Assembly: GCA_021846725.1 (NCBI GenBank)
Contig: JAJZWK010000038.1
Location: 1-13,203 of the forward strand
Length of the DNA: 13,203 nucleotides
Source: Actinomycetes bacterium
Lineage (GTDB): Bacteria; Actinomycetota; Acidimicrobiia; Acidimicrobiales; JAMCPL01
Reading direction: 5' to 3'
Under the pieces are notes generated by a model. It made no database searches, had not been told where the DNA came from, and worked only from the letters and a program-made list of their open reading frames with translations. The translations under genes were made by a program, and so were the position numbers. The first letter of the stretch is position 1. Each line of letters starts with the position of its first letter. This document shows positions 1 through 7,134 of the stretch, one piece after another.

Positions 1-87
1 AAGCTCTTCTACGCTCACAATGGTATCGGCAAGACGCGCAGTCTTACCTGGCGATATGCCTGTTATAATACTAAGATGTCTGTTCAT
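1..87 (-). CDS. Possible 5' end of a divergent gene running off the left edge, unrecognised
   Basis: Reading leftward from ATG at 87, 29 codons stay open to the window edge, beginning MNRHLSIITGISPGKTARLA. A perfect -10 hexamer TATAAT lies upstream on the same strand (bases 117-112), placing a start of transcription near 105. No good -35 hexamer or Shine-Dalgarno sequence is seen; only a weak GAAGAA precedes the ATG. TGISPGKT resembles a P-loop but has Thr where Walker A needs Ala or Gly. I do not recognise the family. It overlaps a competing plus-strand frame, and both cannot easily be real. Confidence 0.25.
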   Translation of the reverse strand, partial: MNRHLSIITGISPGKTARLADTIVSVEEL

Positions 88-174
88 CGGGGTAATATTC
101 TTCGTAGTGAGATTATACGCCAATTATTCACTCCTCTGCATATTCAAAATTTAAATCAATACAGTGTCTTGTAA
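1..174 (+). other. Open frame entering from left edge with Walker A-like motif (possible gene remnant)
   Basis: Frame 1 is open from the first base for 57 codons to TAA at 172-174. Near its start it reads LFYAHNGIGKTR (residues 2-13), which fits the Walker A pattern [AG]x4GK[ST] and resembles the 'YAxNGxGKT' P-loop of AAA/ABC-type ATPases. Beyond the P-loop I recognise nothing, and there is no room for Walker B or the rest of an ATPase, so if real this is a truncated or frameshifted remnant. Other frames compete over the same bases: frame 2 on this strand is open to about 151 and hydrophobic, and the opposite strand has an ATG-initiated frame running off the edge. A chance open frame cannot be excluded. 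Confidence 0.25.
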
Positions 175-348
175 GAGGCTCAATGGATAGGCGTATTGGA
201 TCAGGGAGCCGTCCATCCAAGGAACCAGGACAAGACGAAGAAAGCTAGGCAGGCTAGAACACACATTATCTACGGGGCAATCCATTAGGAGAGTCATCTA
301 ACCAGCGAGAACCCATGGTCATTTGCGATACACTATACTAGAGTAACA
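175..348 (+). promoter_or_regulatory. Upstream region of the cob genes
   Basis: No gene is supported here. A possible stem pairs GTCTTGT (166-172) with ACAAGAC (230-236). Inside it GGCTC (177-181) can pair with GAGCC (206-210), and ATGGA (183-187) with TCCAT (212-216), as alternative or pseudoknotted helices. A -10-like TATACT lies at 334-339, only about 10 bases before the cbiL ATG, which would give a nearly leaderless mRNA, but I see no matching -35. The conserved cores of the cobalamin riboswitch (the B12 box and the CGCAACTG core) are absent. Confidence 0.25.
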
Positions 349-1221
349 ATGTCTGAAGTGCCTACAGCAACTCATCCCGATAAAAACCATGAATCTCCCG
401 GTACCATGCATCCAGTGTACCACGGGGTACTCTATGGGGTAGGAGTAGGACCGGGTTCTCCTGATCTGGTCACATTGCGGGCGATAAACACATTGAAGAG
501 CGTACGGCACGTTATTGCTCCTACTATTGACGAACAACTGCCTGGAAGAGCGGAAACTATCATAAGATCCATCATTCCCGATATCGATATTGAACGTTTC
601 GTATTTCCAGTATCGGATGAGAATACCTCAGAACACAACTATGTCGAGAATAAACAGAACCGTATCTATTACAGAGATGCAACAGATGACAACCTAGCAG
701 GAGGCAGTAAGTCGGCTAGAGATATCGATTCGATCTATGGTCGACTAGTAGACAATATAGCATCGTACACTACAAGAGATGAGAGTGTTGCTTTTATCAC
801 CTTGGGTGATCCTGACATATACTCCACATTCAGTCACCTTCGATACCTGTATATAAAGAAGTACCCTCACATGCCATTGGAAACTGTTCCCGGAATATGT
901 GCGTTCCAGGAACTGGCAGCCAAGACAAATATCACACTTTGTACCGGTACTGATACACTTATCCTGACATCGCATCTTCATCCCAGCGACGACCATCCGG
1001 ACATAGTAGAGCGACCCGACTCCACAATAGTCGTCTACAAAGGAGGGGCACGAGTAACGAATATAGTAGAATTAGCAGAGAGGATCGGTAAAATTGACAA
1101 TGCTATAGTCGGCATTCACCTAGGTCAGGAAGAGGAAAAGATTACATCGCTCAAAGATATGAGCAACATACAACAAATACCATACCTATCGACGATTATT
1201 ATGCCATGTCGAAAATACTGA
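349..1221 (+). CDS. cbiL: Precorrin-2 / cobalt-factor II C20-methyltransferase
   Basis: S-adenosylmethionine-dependent methylation of C20 of the corrin precursor (precorrin-2 or its cobalt form), a cytoplasmic step of cobalamin synthesis. The 290-residue protein has the uroporphyrinogen/corrin methyltransferase fold: glycine-rich GVGPGSPDLVTL at residues 32-43, LGDPDIYSTF at 152-161 and VPGICAFQELA at 180-190, the last two being the form typical of CobI/CbiL. It is somewhat longer than usual, with a hydrophilic stretch around residues 90-125 and about 25 extra N-terminal residues. ATG 349 has only a weak GAG upstream; ATG 406 (residue 20) is an alternative start without a better ribosome site. 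The end overlaps cbiF by 16 bp, indicating translational coupling. cobI is the name used in the oxygen-dependent pathway; I prefer cbiL because cbiD lies two genes on. Confidence 0.9.
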   Translation: MSEVPTATHPDKNHESPGTMHPVYHGVLYGVGVGPGSPDLVTLRAINTLKSVRHVIAPTIDEQLPGRAETIIRSIIPDIDIERFVFPVSDENTSEHNYVENKQNRIYYRDATDDNLAGGSKSARDIDSIYGRLVDNIASYTTRDESVAFITLGDPDIYSTFSHLRYLYIKKYPHMPLETVPGICAFQELAAKTNITLCTGTDTLILTSHLHPSDDHPDIVERPDSTIVVYKGGARVTNIVELAERIGKIDNAIVGIHLGQEEEKITSLKDMSNIQQIPYLSTIIMPCRKY

Positions 1222-2057
1222 TAGAGACACCTGAGGAAAATCCCACCGACTTGAAAGGATGCATCAGTTTTATAGGAGCGGGACCCGGTGCGCCAGACCT
1301 AATTACCTTGAGAGGTGCCAAACGACTGTCCGAAGCAGATTTGATAATTTGGGCATCATCGTTGGTTCCACGAGAGTTACTGAACCATGCCCGCAACGGG
1401 ATAGAAGTACACGATTCGGCCACTATGACGTTGGAGGATGTAATCGGAATTTACCGTGACAACCCTACTGCACGAATTGCAAGATTGCATTCTGGAGATC
1501 CTTCTATATACGGAGCTATCCAGGAACAGGTAGATTGGTGCATAGCAGAAGCTCGTAACTTCGAAATTATTCCAGGTGTATCCTCACTGAGTGCAGCCTC
1601 TGCCCTGATTCGGCGCGAACTTACCATTCCAGGAACATCACAGAGTATTATCCTTACTCGCTTGCCTTCACGGACATCGAGTAGCGCCGGAATGCATGAA
1701 GATCTTGCGACAATGAGTGCCATAGGATGTACCATGGCTATATTCCTATCTGCAGCAAGACCTACGGCACTAAAGCAAAAGCTACTCTCTGACGGATCAG
1801 CTTACAATGCAGATACTCCTGTAGCAATAGTGTCACATGCCAGTTGGCCGGAGGAAAAAGTAATAGTAAGCGATCTGGGTCACTTGGATACCGCCATAAA
1901 GAGTATCGGAACCACCACTACTGTGCTCGTGTTGGTGGGTGATTTCATTGCAGCACAGCCCAAACGAAGCCATCTCTACTCGCCGGACTTTGCCCATAAA
2001 TTTCGTAAACGCTCCCTGAAAGGTTCATCGAAAGGCCGACCCAGTGGACGAGGATGA
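1206..2057 (+). CDS. cbiF: Precorrin-4 / cobalt-precorrin-4 C11-methyltransferase
   Basis: Transfers a methyl group from S-adenosylmethionine to C11 of (cobalt-)precorrin-4. Within 283 residues the family pattern is clear: FIGAGPGAPDLITLRG at 22-37, the 'ADLIIWASSLVP' segment at 44-55, HSGDPSIYGAI at 95-105, IPGVSSLSAASA at 122-133, and SQSIILTR at 145-152, which is typical of CobM/CbiF rather than the other ring methyltransferases. The C-terminus keeps the 'LYSPDFAHKFR' ending and then adds a short basic Ser/Gly/Lys/Arg tail. ATG 1206 lies inside the last codons of cbiL and has no Shine-Dalgarno sequence, so initiation probably depends on translation of cbiL. The 3' end overlaps cbiD by 14 bp. 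cobM is the aerobic-pathway name for the same activity. Confidence 0.92.
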   Translation: MSKILIETPEENPTDLKGCISFIGAGPGAPDLITLRGAKRLSEADLIIWASSLVPRELLNHARNGIEVHDSATMTLEDVIGIYRDNPTARIARLHSGDPSIYGAIQEQVDWCIAEARNFEIIPGVSSLSAASALIRRELTIPGTSQSIILTRLPSRTSSSAGMHEDLATMSAIGCTMAIFLSAARPTALKQKLLSDGSAYNADTPVAIVSHASWPEEKVIVSDLGHLDTAIKSIGTTTTVLVLVGDFIAAQPKRSHLYSPDFAHKFRKRSLKGSSKGRPSGRG

Positions 2058-3303
2058 ACCAACAGGTATGGACGACATACCCAAAAAAACCAGCATAGGT
2101 AGCAAGAACAAGACCGTACCAAAAAATACCTCTGAAAATAGCACGAATACCACAAACACCACCGAGAGAAGCAGTACCAGATCCAGCGCTGACAAACATC
2201 CGGAACCTGCTATCCCCGATATAATGAAAGGACGTAAGGCGCTACGCCAAGGTTATACTACAGGTACGTGCGCATCTGCTGCTGCAAAAGCCGCTATCAT
2301 CGGACTATCGACAGGCCAGATACCTGAGAATGTATCTGTCACCCTGCCAGCGGGCAGGATAGTCGAATTACCAGTAGAGCTTACTGCCAGTACGATAAAC
2401 AACGATAGTGCTACGGCAGTAGTCATAAAAGATGCTGGTGACGACCCCGACTGCACCAATGGGGCGTGGATGACTGCAACTGTTACATGGACATACGACC
2501 AAGGCCCGACTAAGTTACTAGCTGGCTCCGGAATAGGTACTGTCACTATGGATGGACTGGGAATACCCATAGGTGAACCGGCAATAACTCCTATACCAAA
2601 AAGAATGATCCTGAATTCTCTTGAAGAGGTAACTCCCAGGCCAGTAACGGTGACATTTACGGTTCCAAGTGGAGAGACCATGGCCAAAGAGACAACAAAC
2701 GAGAGACTTGGCATCATCGGCGGCATATCCATACTTGGAACTACTGGGATAGTTAAACCCTTTTCCACAGCAGCTTACCGAGCCAGTATCTTGAGACAGA
2801 TAGATGTAGCAAGTGCAAGAGGATTCAATGAACTCGTACTCTGTATCGGTAGCAGATCTGAAAGGGCAGCTATGAAAATATTTCCCGGATACGATCCTGT
2901 ATTGTTCGTAGAGGTTGGCGATTTTACTGGTGCGGCACTGAAACAGGCCGCACGTAGAAATATTCGAAAGGTGTCTCTAGTAGCGATGATGGGTAAGATA
3001 ACCAAGCTGGCAGCAGGTACCATGATGACCCATTTTCACAAGTCCAATGTCAATACTACCCTGCTATACGATATAGCAATAACAACACATTCACTACCGG
3101 AGATAGTCAAGGCAGCTACCGATACCTCTACGGCTCGCCACTTCTATGAAGCTTGTATTGCGCACAACTATCTGCTACCCCTACAGGCTACTTGTGAGTT
3201 GGCACGCCAAGAATGCCTGAAGTTCATTGATCACGCATTTGAAATGCATGTACACATGGTCGATTTCAACTCTGGTGAATTAGTCGCAACTGATCATACT
3301 TGA
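2044..3303 (+). CDS. cbiD: Cobalt-precorrin-5B C1-methyltransferase CbiD
   Basis: CbiD methylates C1 of cobalt-precorrin-5B in the cobalt-early pathway and is unrelated in fold to the other cob methyltransferases. Diagnostic motifs are LRQGYTTGTCASAAAKAA (residues 67-84), KDAGDDPDCTNGAW (129-142), ERLGIIGGISILGTTGIVKP (220-239) and VEVGDFTGAALKQAARR further on. The family core starts at about residue 65 and is complete. The first 60 residues are a low-complexity Thr/Ser/Asn/Lys stretch not expected in CbiD, which makes the protein 419 residues instead of about 360-380. GTG 2044 is preceded by AAAGG (2031-2035) at 8-nt spacing and overlaps cbiF by 14 bp, which favours it. ATG 2068 and ATG 2224 (just before the core) are alternatives. 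The stop codon lies inside a direct repeat shared with the end of the convergent glycosylase gene. Confidence 0.92.
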   Translation: MDEDEPTGMDDIPKKTSIGSKNKTVPKNTSENSTNTTNTTERSSTRSSADKHPEPAIPDIMKGRKALRQGYTTGTCASAAAKAAIIGLSTGQIPENVSVTLPAGRIVELPVELTASTINNDSATAVVIKDAGDDPDCTNGAWMTATVTWTYDQGPTKLLAGSGIGTVTMDGLGIPIGEPAITPIPKRMILNSLEEVTPRPVTVTFTVPSGETMAKETTNERLGIIGGISILGTTGIVKPFSTAAYRASILRQIDVASARGFNELVLCIGSRSERAAMKIFPGYDPVLFVEVGDFTGAALKQAARRNIRKVSLVAMMGKITKLAAGTMMTHFHKSNVNTTLLYDIAITTHSLPEIVKAATDTSTARHFYEACIAHNYLLPLQATCELARQECLKFIDHAFEMHVHMVDFNSGELVATDHT

Positions 3304-3318
3304 CTACCTGGTTCGCGG
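3282..3318. repeat. 37-bp direct repeat, copy 1 (end of cbiD)
   Basis: Matches 3355-3391 at 34 of 37 positions. The central 25 bases (3286-3310, starting GCAACTGATCATACTTGACT) are identical. It covers the last codons and the TGA of cbiD and runs into the left arm of the intergenic stem-loop. The two copies start 73 bp apart in the same orientation. Confidence 0.9.
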
Positions 3319-3344
3319 TTGTAGAAGATGAAACCGCTAACCAG
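3308..3344. terminator. Stem-loop between convergent genes, likely bidirectional terminator
   Basis: CTGGTTCGCGGTT (3308-3320) pairs with AACCGCTAACCAG (3332-3344) at 12 of 13 positions around an 11-base loop. It lies between the stops of cbiD and the glycosylase gene, where a terminator serving both strands is expected. No T-run follows on either strand, so termination would not be of the classical rho-independent form; hairpins lacking a U-tract have been proposed as terminators in actinobacteria. Confidence 0.65.
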
Positions 3345-3354
3345 CAAGCCGGAG

Positions 3355-3391
3355 AGTTGCAACTGATCATACTTGACTACCTGTTTCGAGG
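3355..3391. repeat. 37-bp direct repeat, copy 2 (end of glycosylase gene)
   Basis: Second copy of the 3282-3318 sequence, differing at three positions. Its right part encodes, on the minus strand, the last residues (RPRNR) and the TAG stop of the glycosylase. Its left part still reads ATDHT-stop on the plus strand, as at the end of cbiD. Confidence 0.9.
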
Positions 3392-4000
3392 TCTCTCTCG
3401 GTGAGTCCTCCTCGGCATAGAGCTTACATAGACGCTACCAGGTACGAAGAATCTCCATGGGTAGTCGGCTGCATCCTTTATCCCCACTCTGCCAGATATT
3501 CCCGGATTTTTAGGTGGAGCAACCCCATCGTCGACAATCACTATTCCCCTATCGCCTGATACTATATCGGCACCGTTATCGTTGCCATCAATAGAAAATG
3601 CCTGACATAGCCTAGCAGGCCCCCTTACGAGCTCACGCAAGTTCCGCACTACCCCACCACTATTGATACGAGCACTCTTCATCTGCTCTACTCCTTCAAT
3701 TGGCTCTACCGCCCTGAGCAATACTGCACGAGCAAGACCATCCGGCCCACAAACCACATTCGAACACCAATGCATACCATAAGTAAAATACACATACAAT
3801 CTCCCAGGTGGCCCAAACATCACGATATTTCGAGGAGTCATGCCCCTAAATGCATGAGAGGCAGGATCTTCTTCTCCCCGGTATGCTTCCACTTCCACTA
3901 TTCTCCCGACCCTCTCTCCACGCACGATAAGCTTGTTCAAAAGCAACGGTGCAACCTTTACTGCATCAGCTTGATAAAAATGGTAATCAAGGATATTCAC
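3377..4000 (-). CDS. mpg: DNA-3-methyladenine glycosylase, AAG/MPG family
   Basis: Base-excision repair glycosylase that removes alkylated purines such as 3-methyladenine. The 207-residue length is typical of bacterial AAG-type enzymes. RIVEVEAYRGEEDPASHAF (residues 33-51) carries the catalytic region: by alignment from memory, Glu38 matches the catalytic Glu125 of human AAG, and Tyr40 and His49 match the base-stacking Tyr127 and His136. GRLYVYFTYGMHWCSNVV (66-83) supplies the next aromatic (Tyr71) and the conserved Asn (81). LLRAVEP (94-100) and GPARLCQAF follow, and the C-terminus has RVGIKDAADYPWRF. The GTG start at 4000 overlaps the argH stop by four bases (GTGA), so the gene is co-translated with the arginine operon. 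This neighbourhood recurs in actinobacteria and implies shared transcription, not a role in arginine synthesis. The last codons lie in the direct repeat. Confidence 0.92.
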   Translation of the reverse strand: MNILDYHFYQADAVKVAPLLLNKLIVRGERVGRIVEVEAYRGEEDPASHAFRGMTPRNIVMFGPPGRLYVYFTYGMHWCSNVVCGPDGLARAVLLRAVEPIEGVEQMKSARINSGGVVRNLRELVRGPARLCQAFSIDGNDNGADIVSGDRGIVIVDDGVAPPKNPGISGRVGIKDAADYPWRFFVPGSVYVSSMPRRTHRERPRNR

Positions 4001-5394
4001 GCTCTTGGCTTGCGAATGTCTTCCAAGCGCGCTCTGTCAGACTCCAACTTCTCCCTAAATCTCTCCAGCTGTGATCTAACCGCATCCGGAGAAGCAGAAC
4101 CCCAGGTAACGCGCCTATTCACTGATGTGCCTGGACTCAGCAACTCGGTAGCTTCACTTCCCAATTGCGGATGCGCCTCTACAAGCTCCAACAACGGAAC
4201 TCCTCTGGCAATTGAATCCCTTACCAGAGAAGCTGCTATACCATGTGCAGTTCTAAATGGTACATTCCTAGAAACCAACCATTCAGCCAAGTCTATCGCC
4301 GCTACATAAGAGGAATCTGCACACTCAGCCATCCTCTCCTGATTGATGACCATTGTAGATATCATCCCTGACATAGCAGGTAAAGCCAACTTCAGTTGAT
4401 TGATACTATCGAATAAAGGTTGTTTGTCCTCCTGCAGGTCACGATTATAAGCAAGGGGCAGACCTTTTAATGTAGCGAGTAGACCGGTGAGGTTCCCAAT
4501 CAGCCTACCACTCTTACCTCTTGCCAACTCTGCTACATCAGGATTCTTCTTATGCGGCAACATCGAGCTCCCCGTGGCGTAGCTATCGTCAATCGTCACA
4601 AAGCCAAACTCATTACTGGACCACAACACTATCTCCTCCCCAATACGAGATAGGTGGAGACCCACGATAGCGAGATCATATAGAGCATCGGCAACAAAAT
4701 CCCTGTCTGCTACTGCATCCAATGAATTCTCGAACAATTTGGAAAAATGCAATAAATTGGCCGTTTCATTAGGATCTAGCGCAATAGACGACCCAGCCAA
4801 TGCACCAGCTCCCAAAGGACTTACATCCATTAAATCAATCGACGAAAGTATTCTGGAGACATCTCTGGTAAGTGCCCATCCATGAGCCAGAAAGTGATGC
4901 GCTACAGGTATCGGCTGAGCTCGTTGAAGGTGTGTGTACCCAGGCATGTAACTGTCCGCTGAATCTATAGCTTTTCCCAGTAACACCTCTTCTAGGCCCA
5001 ACAGCATGTCTAAGATAGCAGTAAGGTTGTCTATAGTATACAAGCGCAGATCGGTGGCTACCTGATCATTCCTACTCCTCCCAGTATGCAACTTTGAGCC
5101 TGCATCACCCGCTAATTCGGTCACCCTGCGCTCTATCGCGGTATGAATATCTTCATCATCAGGTTTGAATGTAAAAATACCCTGCTCGATCTCAACTGCT
5201 ACCCTGTCCAAGGAGGCAATCAGCATGGACTCTTCATCGGCCGTAAGAATACCGATCGTAGCCAAGCCTTTCACGTGTGCTTTGGAGCAAAAGATGTCAT
5301 AGGGAGCCAGGACAACATCAAAAGATAGACTCTCAGTGAATTGCATGACAGTATCGTCAAGTCGTCCTTCCAATCTATTTTGCCACAATGTCAT
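3997..5394 (-). CDS. argH: Argininosuccinate lyase
   Basis: Last step of arginine synthesis: argininosuccinate to arginine plus fumarate, as a cytoplasmic homotetramer of the fumarase/aspartase superfamily. The length of 465 residues is normal. Conserved regions are all present: HTGRSRNDQVATD at 103-115, GYTHLQRAQPIP at 152-163 with the catalytic His, and the superfamily signature GSSMLPHKKNPD at 275-286, whose loop contains the catalytic Ser. The ATG at 5394 overlaps the argG stop by four bases (ATGA) and has little Shine-Dalgarno sequence of its own, suggesting re-initiation after argG. The 3' end overlaps the glycosylase gene in the same way. Confidence 0.97.
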   Translation of the reverse strand: MTLWQNRLEGRLDDTVMQFTESLSFDVVLAPYDIFCSKAHVKGLATIGILTADEESMLIASLDRVAVEIEQGIFTFKPDDEDIHTAIERRVTELAGDAGSKLHTGRSRNDQVATDLRLYTIDNLTAILDMLLGLEEVLLGKAIDSADSYMPGYTHLQRAQPIPVAHHFLAHGWALTRDVSRILSSIDLMDVSPLGAGALAGSSIALDPNETANLLHFSKLFENSLDAVADRDFVADALYDLAIVGLHLSRIGEEIVLWSSNEFGFVTIDDSYATGSSMLPHKKNPDVAELARGKSGRLIGNLTGLLATLKGLPLAYNRDLQEDKQPLFDSINQLKLALPAMSGMISTMVINQERMAECADSSYVAAIDLAEWLVSRNVPFRTAHGIAASLVRDSIARGVPLLELVEAHPQLGSEATELLSPGTSVNRRVTWGSASPDAVRSQLERFREKLESDRARLEDIRKPRA

Positions 5395-6587
5395 CTTGAA
5401 CTATCGACTCCCTGAATACGTGCCCATGTCGACAGTGACGTACCCCATACCTGCACAAATCCCTCTGCATATTCATGCTTAAAGGTATCTTCTGGGTCAT
5501 ATGTTGCCAAACCATAATCGTAAAGAGACAGTTCACTTCTACGTCCGAGCACGGTGCAGTTTCCCGGTGAAAATTTCAAACGAACATCACCGGTTACCGA
5601 CTTTTGACTCTCTGAAATAAACGCATCAAGAGCTTGTTTCAACGGTGAAAACCACATGCCATCATAGACCAGCTCTGCCCAACGTGGCTCCAAGCGCATT
5701 TTTTCATGGGCAAGATCACGCTCAAGTGTTATCGACTCCAGGTCACTATGGGCAAGCAAGATTGCCAATGCACCTGGACATTCATATGTCTCACGACTCT
5801 TGATGCCCACCCTGCGGTTCTCTACCATGTCTATCCTTCCCCATCCATAAGAGCCTGCTATTTCAGATATCAAAGCAATCAAATCGGCCAAATTCAGTTT
5901 CTCCCCATCAATTGCCACGGGAATACCCTGCTCGAAACTTATAACGACCTCCCTGGGAGTAGTCTCCCTCTGAGTTGTCAGTTCGTAGACATCTTCAGGT
6001 GGAGATGCCCAGGGATCCTCCATAACCCCGCACTCTATTGCCCTCCCCCACAGATTCTCATCAATAGAGTAAAGCTTTCCTACGGCTGCCTCCACTTCAA
6101 TACCATGCTCATGAGCATACTCCAACAACTCTGCCCGACTCATACCCCACGATCTGGCTGGTGCCAATGTCTCCAACTCGGGAGCCAAAGATACAATGCC
6201 CACTTCAAAACGTACCTGATCGTTGCCTTTCCCTGTACAGCCATGTGCCACTGATTTTGCTCCGCTGCGACGTGCTGTCTCTACAAGATGTCTGACAATC
6301 ACTGGCCTGGATAGCGCGGATACCAGTGGGTAGCGCCCCTCATATAGTGCATTGGCCCTAATAGCCGGTACAACGAAATCGTTTGCCATTTCATCACGAG
6401 CATCTATTACGACACAATCTATCGCACCAGCACTAAGAGCACGCTGCGATATCTTGTTGAAGTCTCCCCCCTGACCGACATCCACGACAACAGCTATGAC
6501 ATCCATTCCCGTAGTCTCCTTCAGCCATGCAACAGCTACTGACGTATCAAGACCACCACTATATGCAAGCACCACTCTATCGTTCAT
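5391..6587 (-). CDS. argG: Argininosuccinate synthase
   Basis: ATP-dependent condensation of citrulline and aspartate to argininosuccinate. The N-terminal PP-loop VVLAYSGGLDTSVA (residues 5-18) binds ATP, and HGCTGKGNDQVRFE (115-128) is the second diagnostic motif, contacting citrulline, aspartate and ATP. ENLWGRAIECG, EDPWASPPEDVYELT and YECPGA follow in the expected order. The 398-residue length is standard. It is the only gene of the operon with a sizeable gap upstream (36 bp after argR) and has the strongest ribosome site in the window, AAGGAGA at 6599-6593, five bases before the ATG. Independent, strong initiation here may raise ArgG and ArgH relative to ArgR. Confidence 0.97.
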   Translation of the reverse strand: MNDRVVLAYSGGLDTSVAVAWLKETTGMDVIAVVVDVGQGGDFNKISQRALSAGAIDCVVIDARDEMANDFVVPAIRANALYEGRYPLVSALSRPVIVRHLVETARRSGAKSVAHGCTGKGNDQVRFEVGIVSLAPELETLAPARSWGMSRAELLEYAHEHGIEVEAAVGKLYSIDENLWGRAIECGVMEDPWASPPEDVYELTTQRETTPREVVISFEQGIPVAIDGEKLNLADLIALISEIAGSYGWGRIDMVENRRVGIKSRETYECPGALAILLAHSDLESITLERDLAHEKMRLEPRWAELVYDGMWFSPLKQALDAFISESQKSVTGDVRLKFSPGNCTVLGRRSELSLYDYGLATYDPEDTFKHEYAEGFVQVWGTSLSTWARIQGVDSSR

Positions 6588-6623
6588 TTATATCTCCTTA
6601 CAATGTCTTTATTTTGTCTATAT
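6588..6623 (-). promoter_or_regulatory. argR-argG gap with strong ribosome-binding site
   Basis: AT-rich 36-base spacer, the longest inside the operon. Read on the minus strand it ends with AAGGAGA, five bases before the argG ATG. I see no convincing -35/-10 pair and no terminator, so it is most likely a translational start region within one transcript. Confidence 0.6.
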
Positions 6624-7121
6624 TTATTTCTGTTCTTCAGATTTATATTTGATAATCAATCCAGAGGCATCATTCAAGTTACCAGCTATTCTGCCAGCAG
6701 ATCTCTCATTCCTTGAAACTATCAATATAGTATCGTCACCAGCAACGGTGCCAAGAATGTCCTCCAATTGCGCCCTGTCCAACGCAGCGGCCACTACGTG
6801 CGCACACCCAGGTGGGGTATGCAGTACTACAATATTGCCTGCGTACTCTACTTTGGCCACCCATTCTCTCAAGACCTTGCGTAAAGCCTCTTCCGGTGGA
6901 GATATGGACACTACAGTACTGGAAACTGTGTATATTGGATCGCCATTTTGATCGCGAACTTTGGCGACACCAATTTCTTCCAGGTCTCTGCTCAAGGTAC
7001 TTTGAGTAACCGGTATACCACGGCTATGCAACAGCGTAGCCAGTTGTTGCTGGCTGGAAATCTTTGATTCCGAGATAAGGTGAATAATGAGTTTTTGACG
7101 CTCTTGCTTACCAATTTTCAT
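6624..7121 (-). CDS. argR: Arginine repressor ArgR
   Basis: Arginine-responsive hexameric repressor of arginine genes. The 165 residues split into the N-terminal winged helix-turn-helix, with the Ser-Arg recognition helix in VTQSTLSRDLEEIG (38-51), and the C-terminal oligomerisation and arginine-binding domain with GTVAGDDTILI (124-134), where the Asp pair binds arginine. The start ATG has GAGG (7132-7129) seven bases upstream and lies 13 bp after the argF stop. Its place within the operon it should control implies negative autoregulation through the tandem operator upstream of argC. The C-terminus is slightly extended and hydrophilic (KYKSEEQK). Confidence 0.95.
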   Translation of the reverse strand: MKIGKQERQKLIIHLISESKISSQQQLATLLHSRGIPVTQSTLSRDLEEIGVAKVRDQNGDPIYTVSSTVVSISPPEEALRKVLREWVAKVEYAGNIVVLHTPPGCAHVVAAALDRAQLEDILGTVAGDDTILIVSRNERSAGRIAGNLNDASGLIIKYKSEEQK

Positions 7122-7134
7122 CTCGATACCTCAT

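Noticed and set aside
88..348. Cobalamin riboswitch upstream of cbiL
   Set aside because: Searched both strands by eye for the B12 box and the CGCAACTG-type core. Only loose partial matches (for example AGGGAGCCG near 203) occur, and the core is missing.
2253..2768. 171-codon open frame on the minus strand inside cbiD
   Set aside because: Antisense shadow of a clearly conserved gene; the translation resembles no family and there is no ribosome site or gap for it.
3770..4309. 179-codon plus-strand open frame across mpg and argH
   Set aside because: Antisense to two well-conserved genes; composition is that of a reverse-complement shadow.
6588..6623. Separate promoter for argG in the argR-argG gap
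   Set aside because: AT-rich, but no -35/-10 pair with acceptable spacing could be found; the strong ribosome site explains the spacer.
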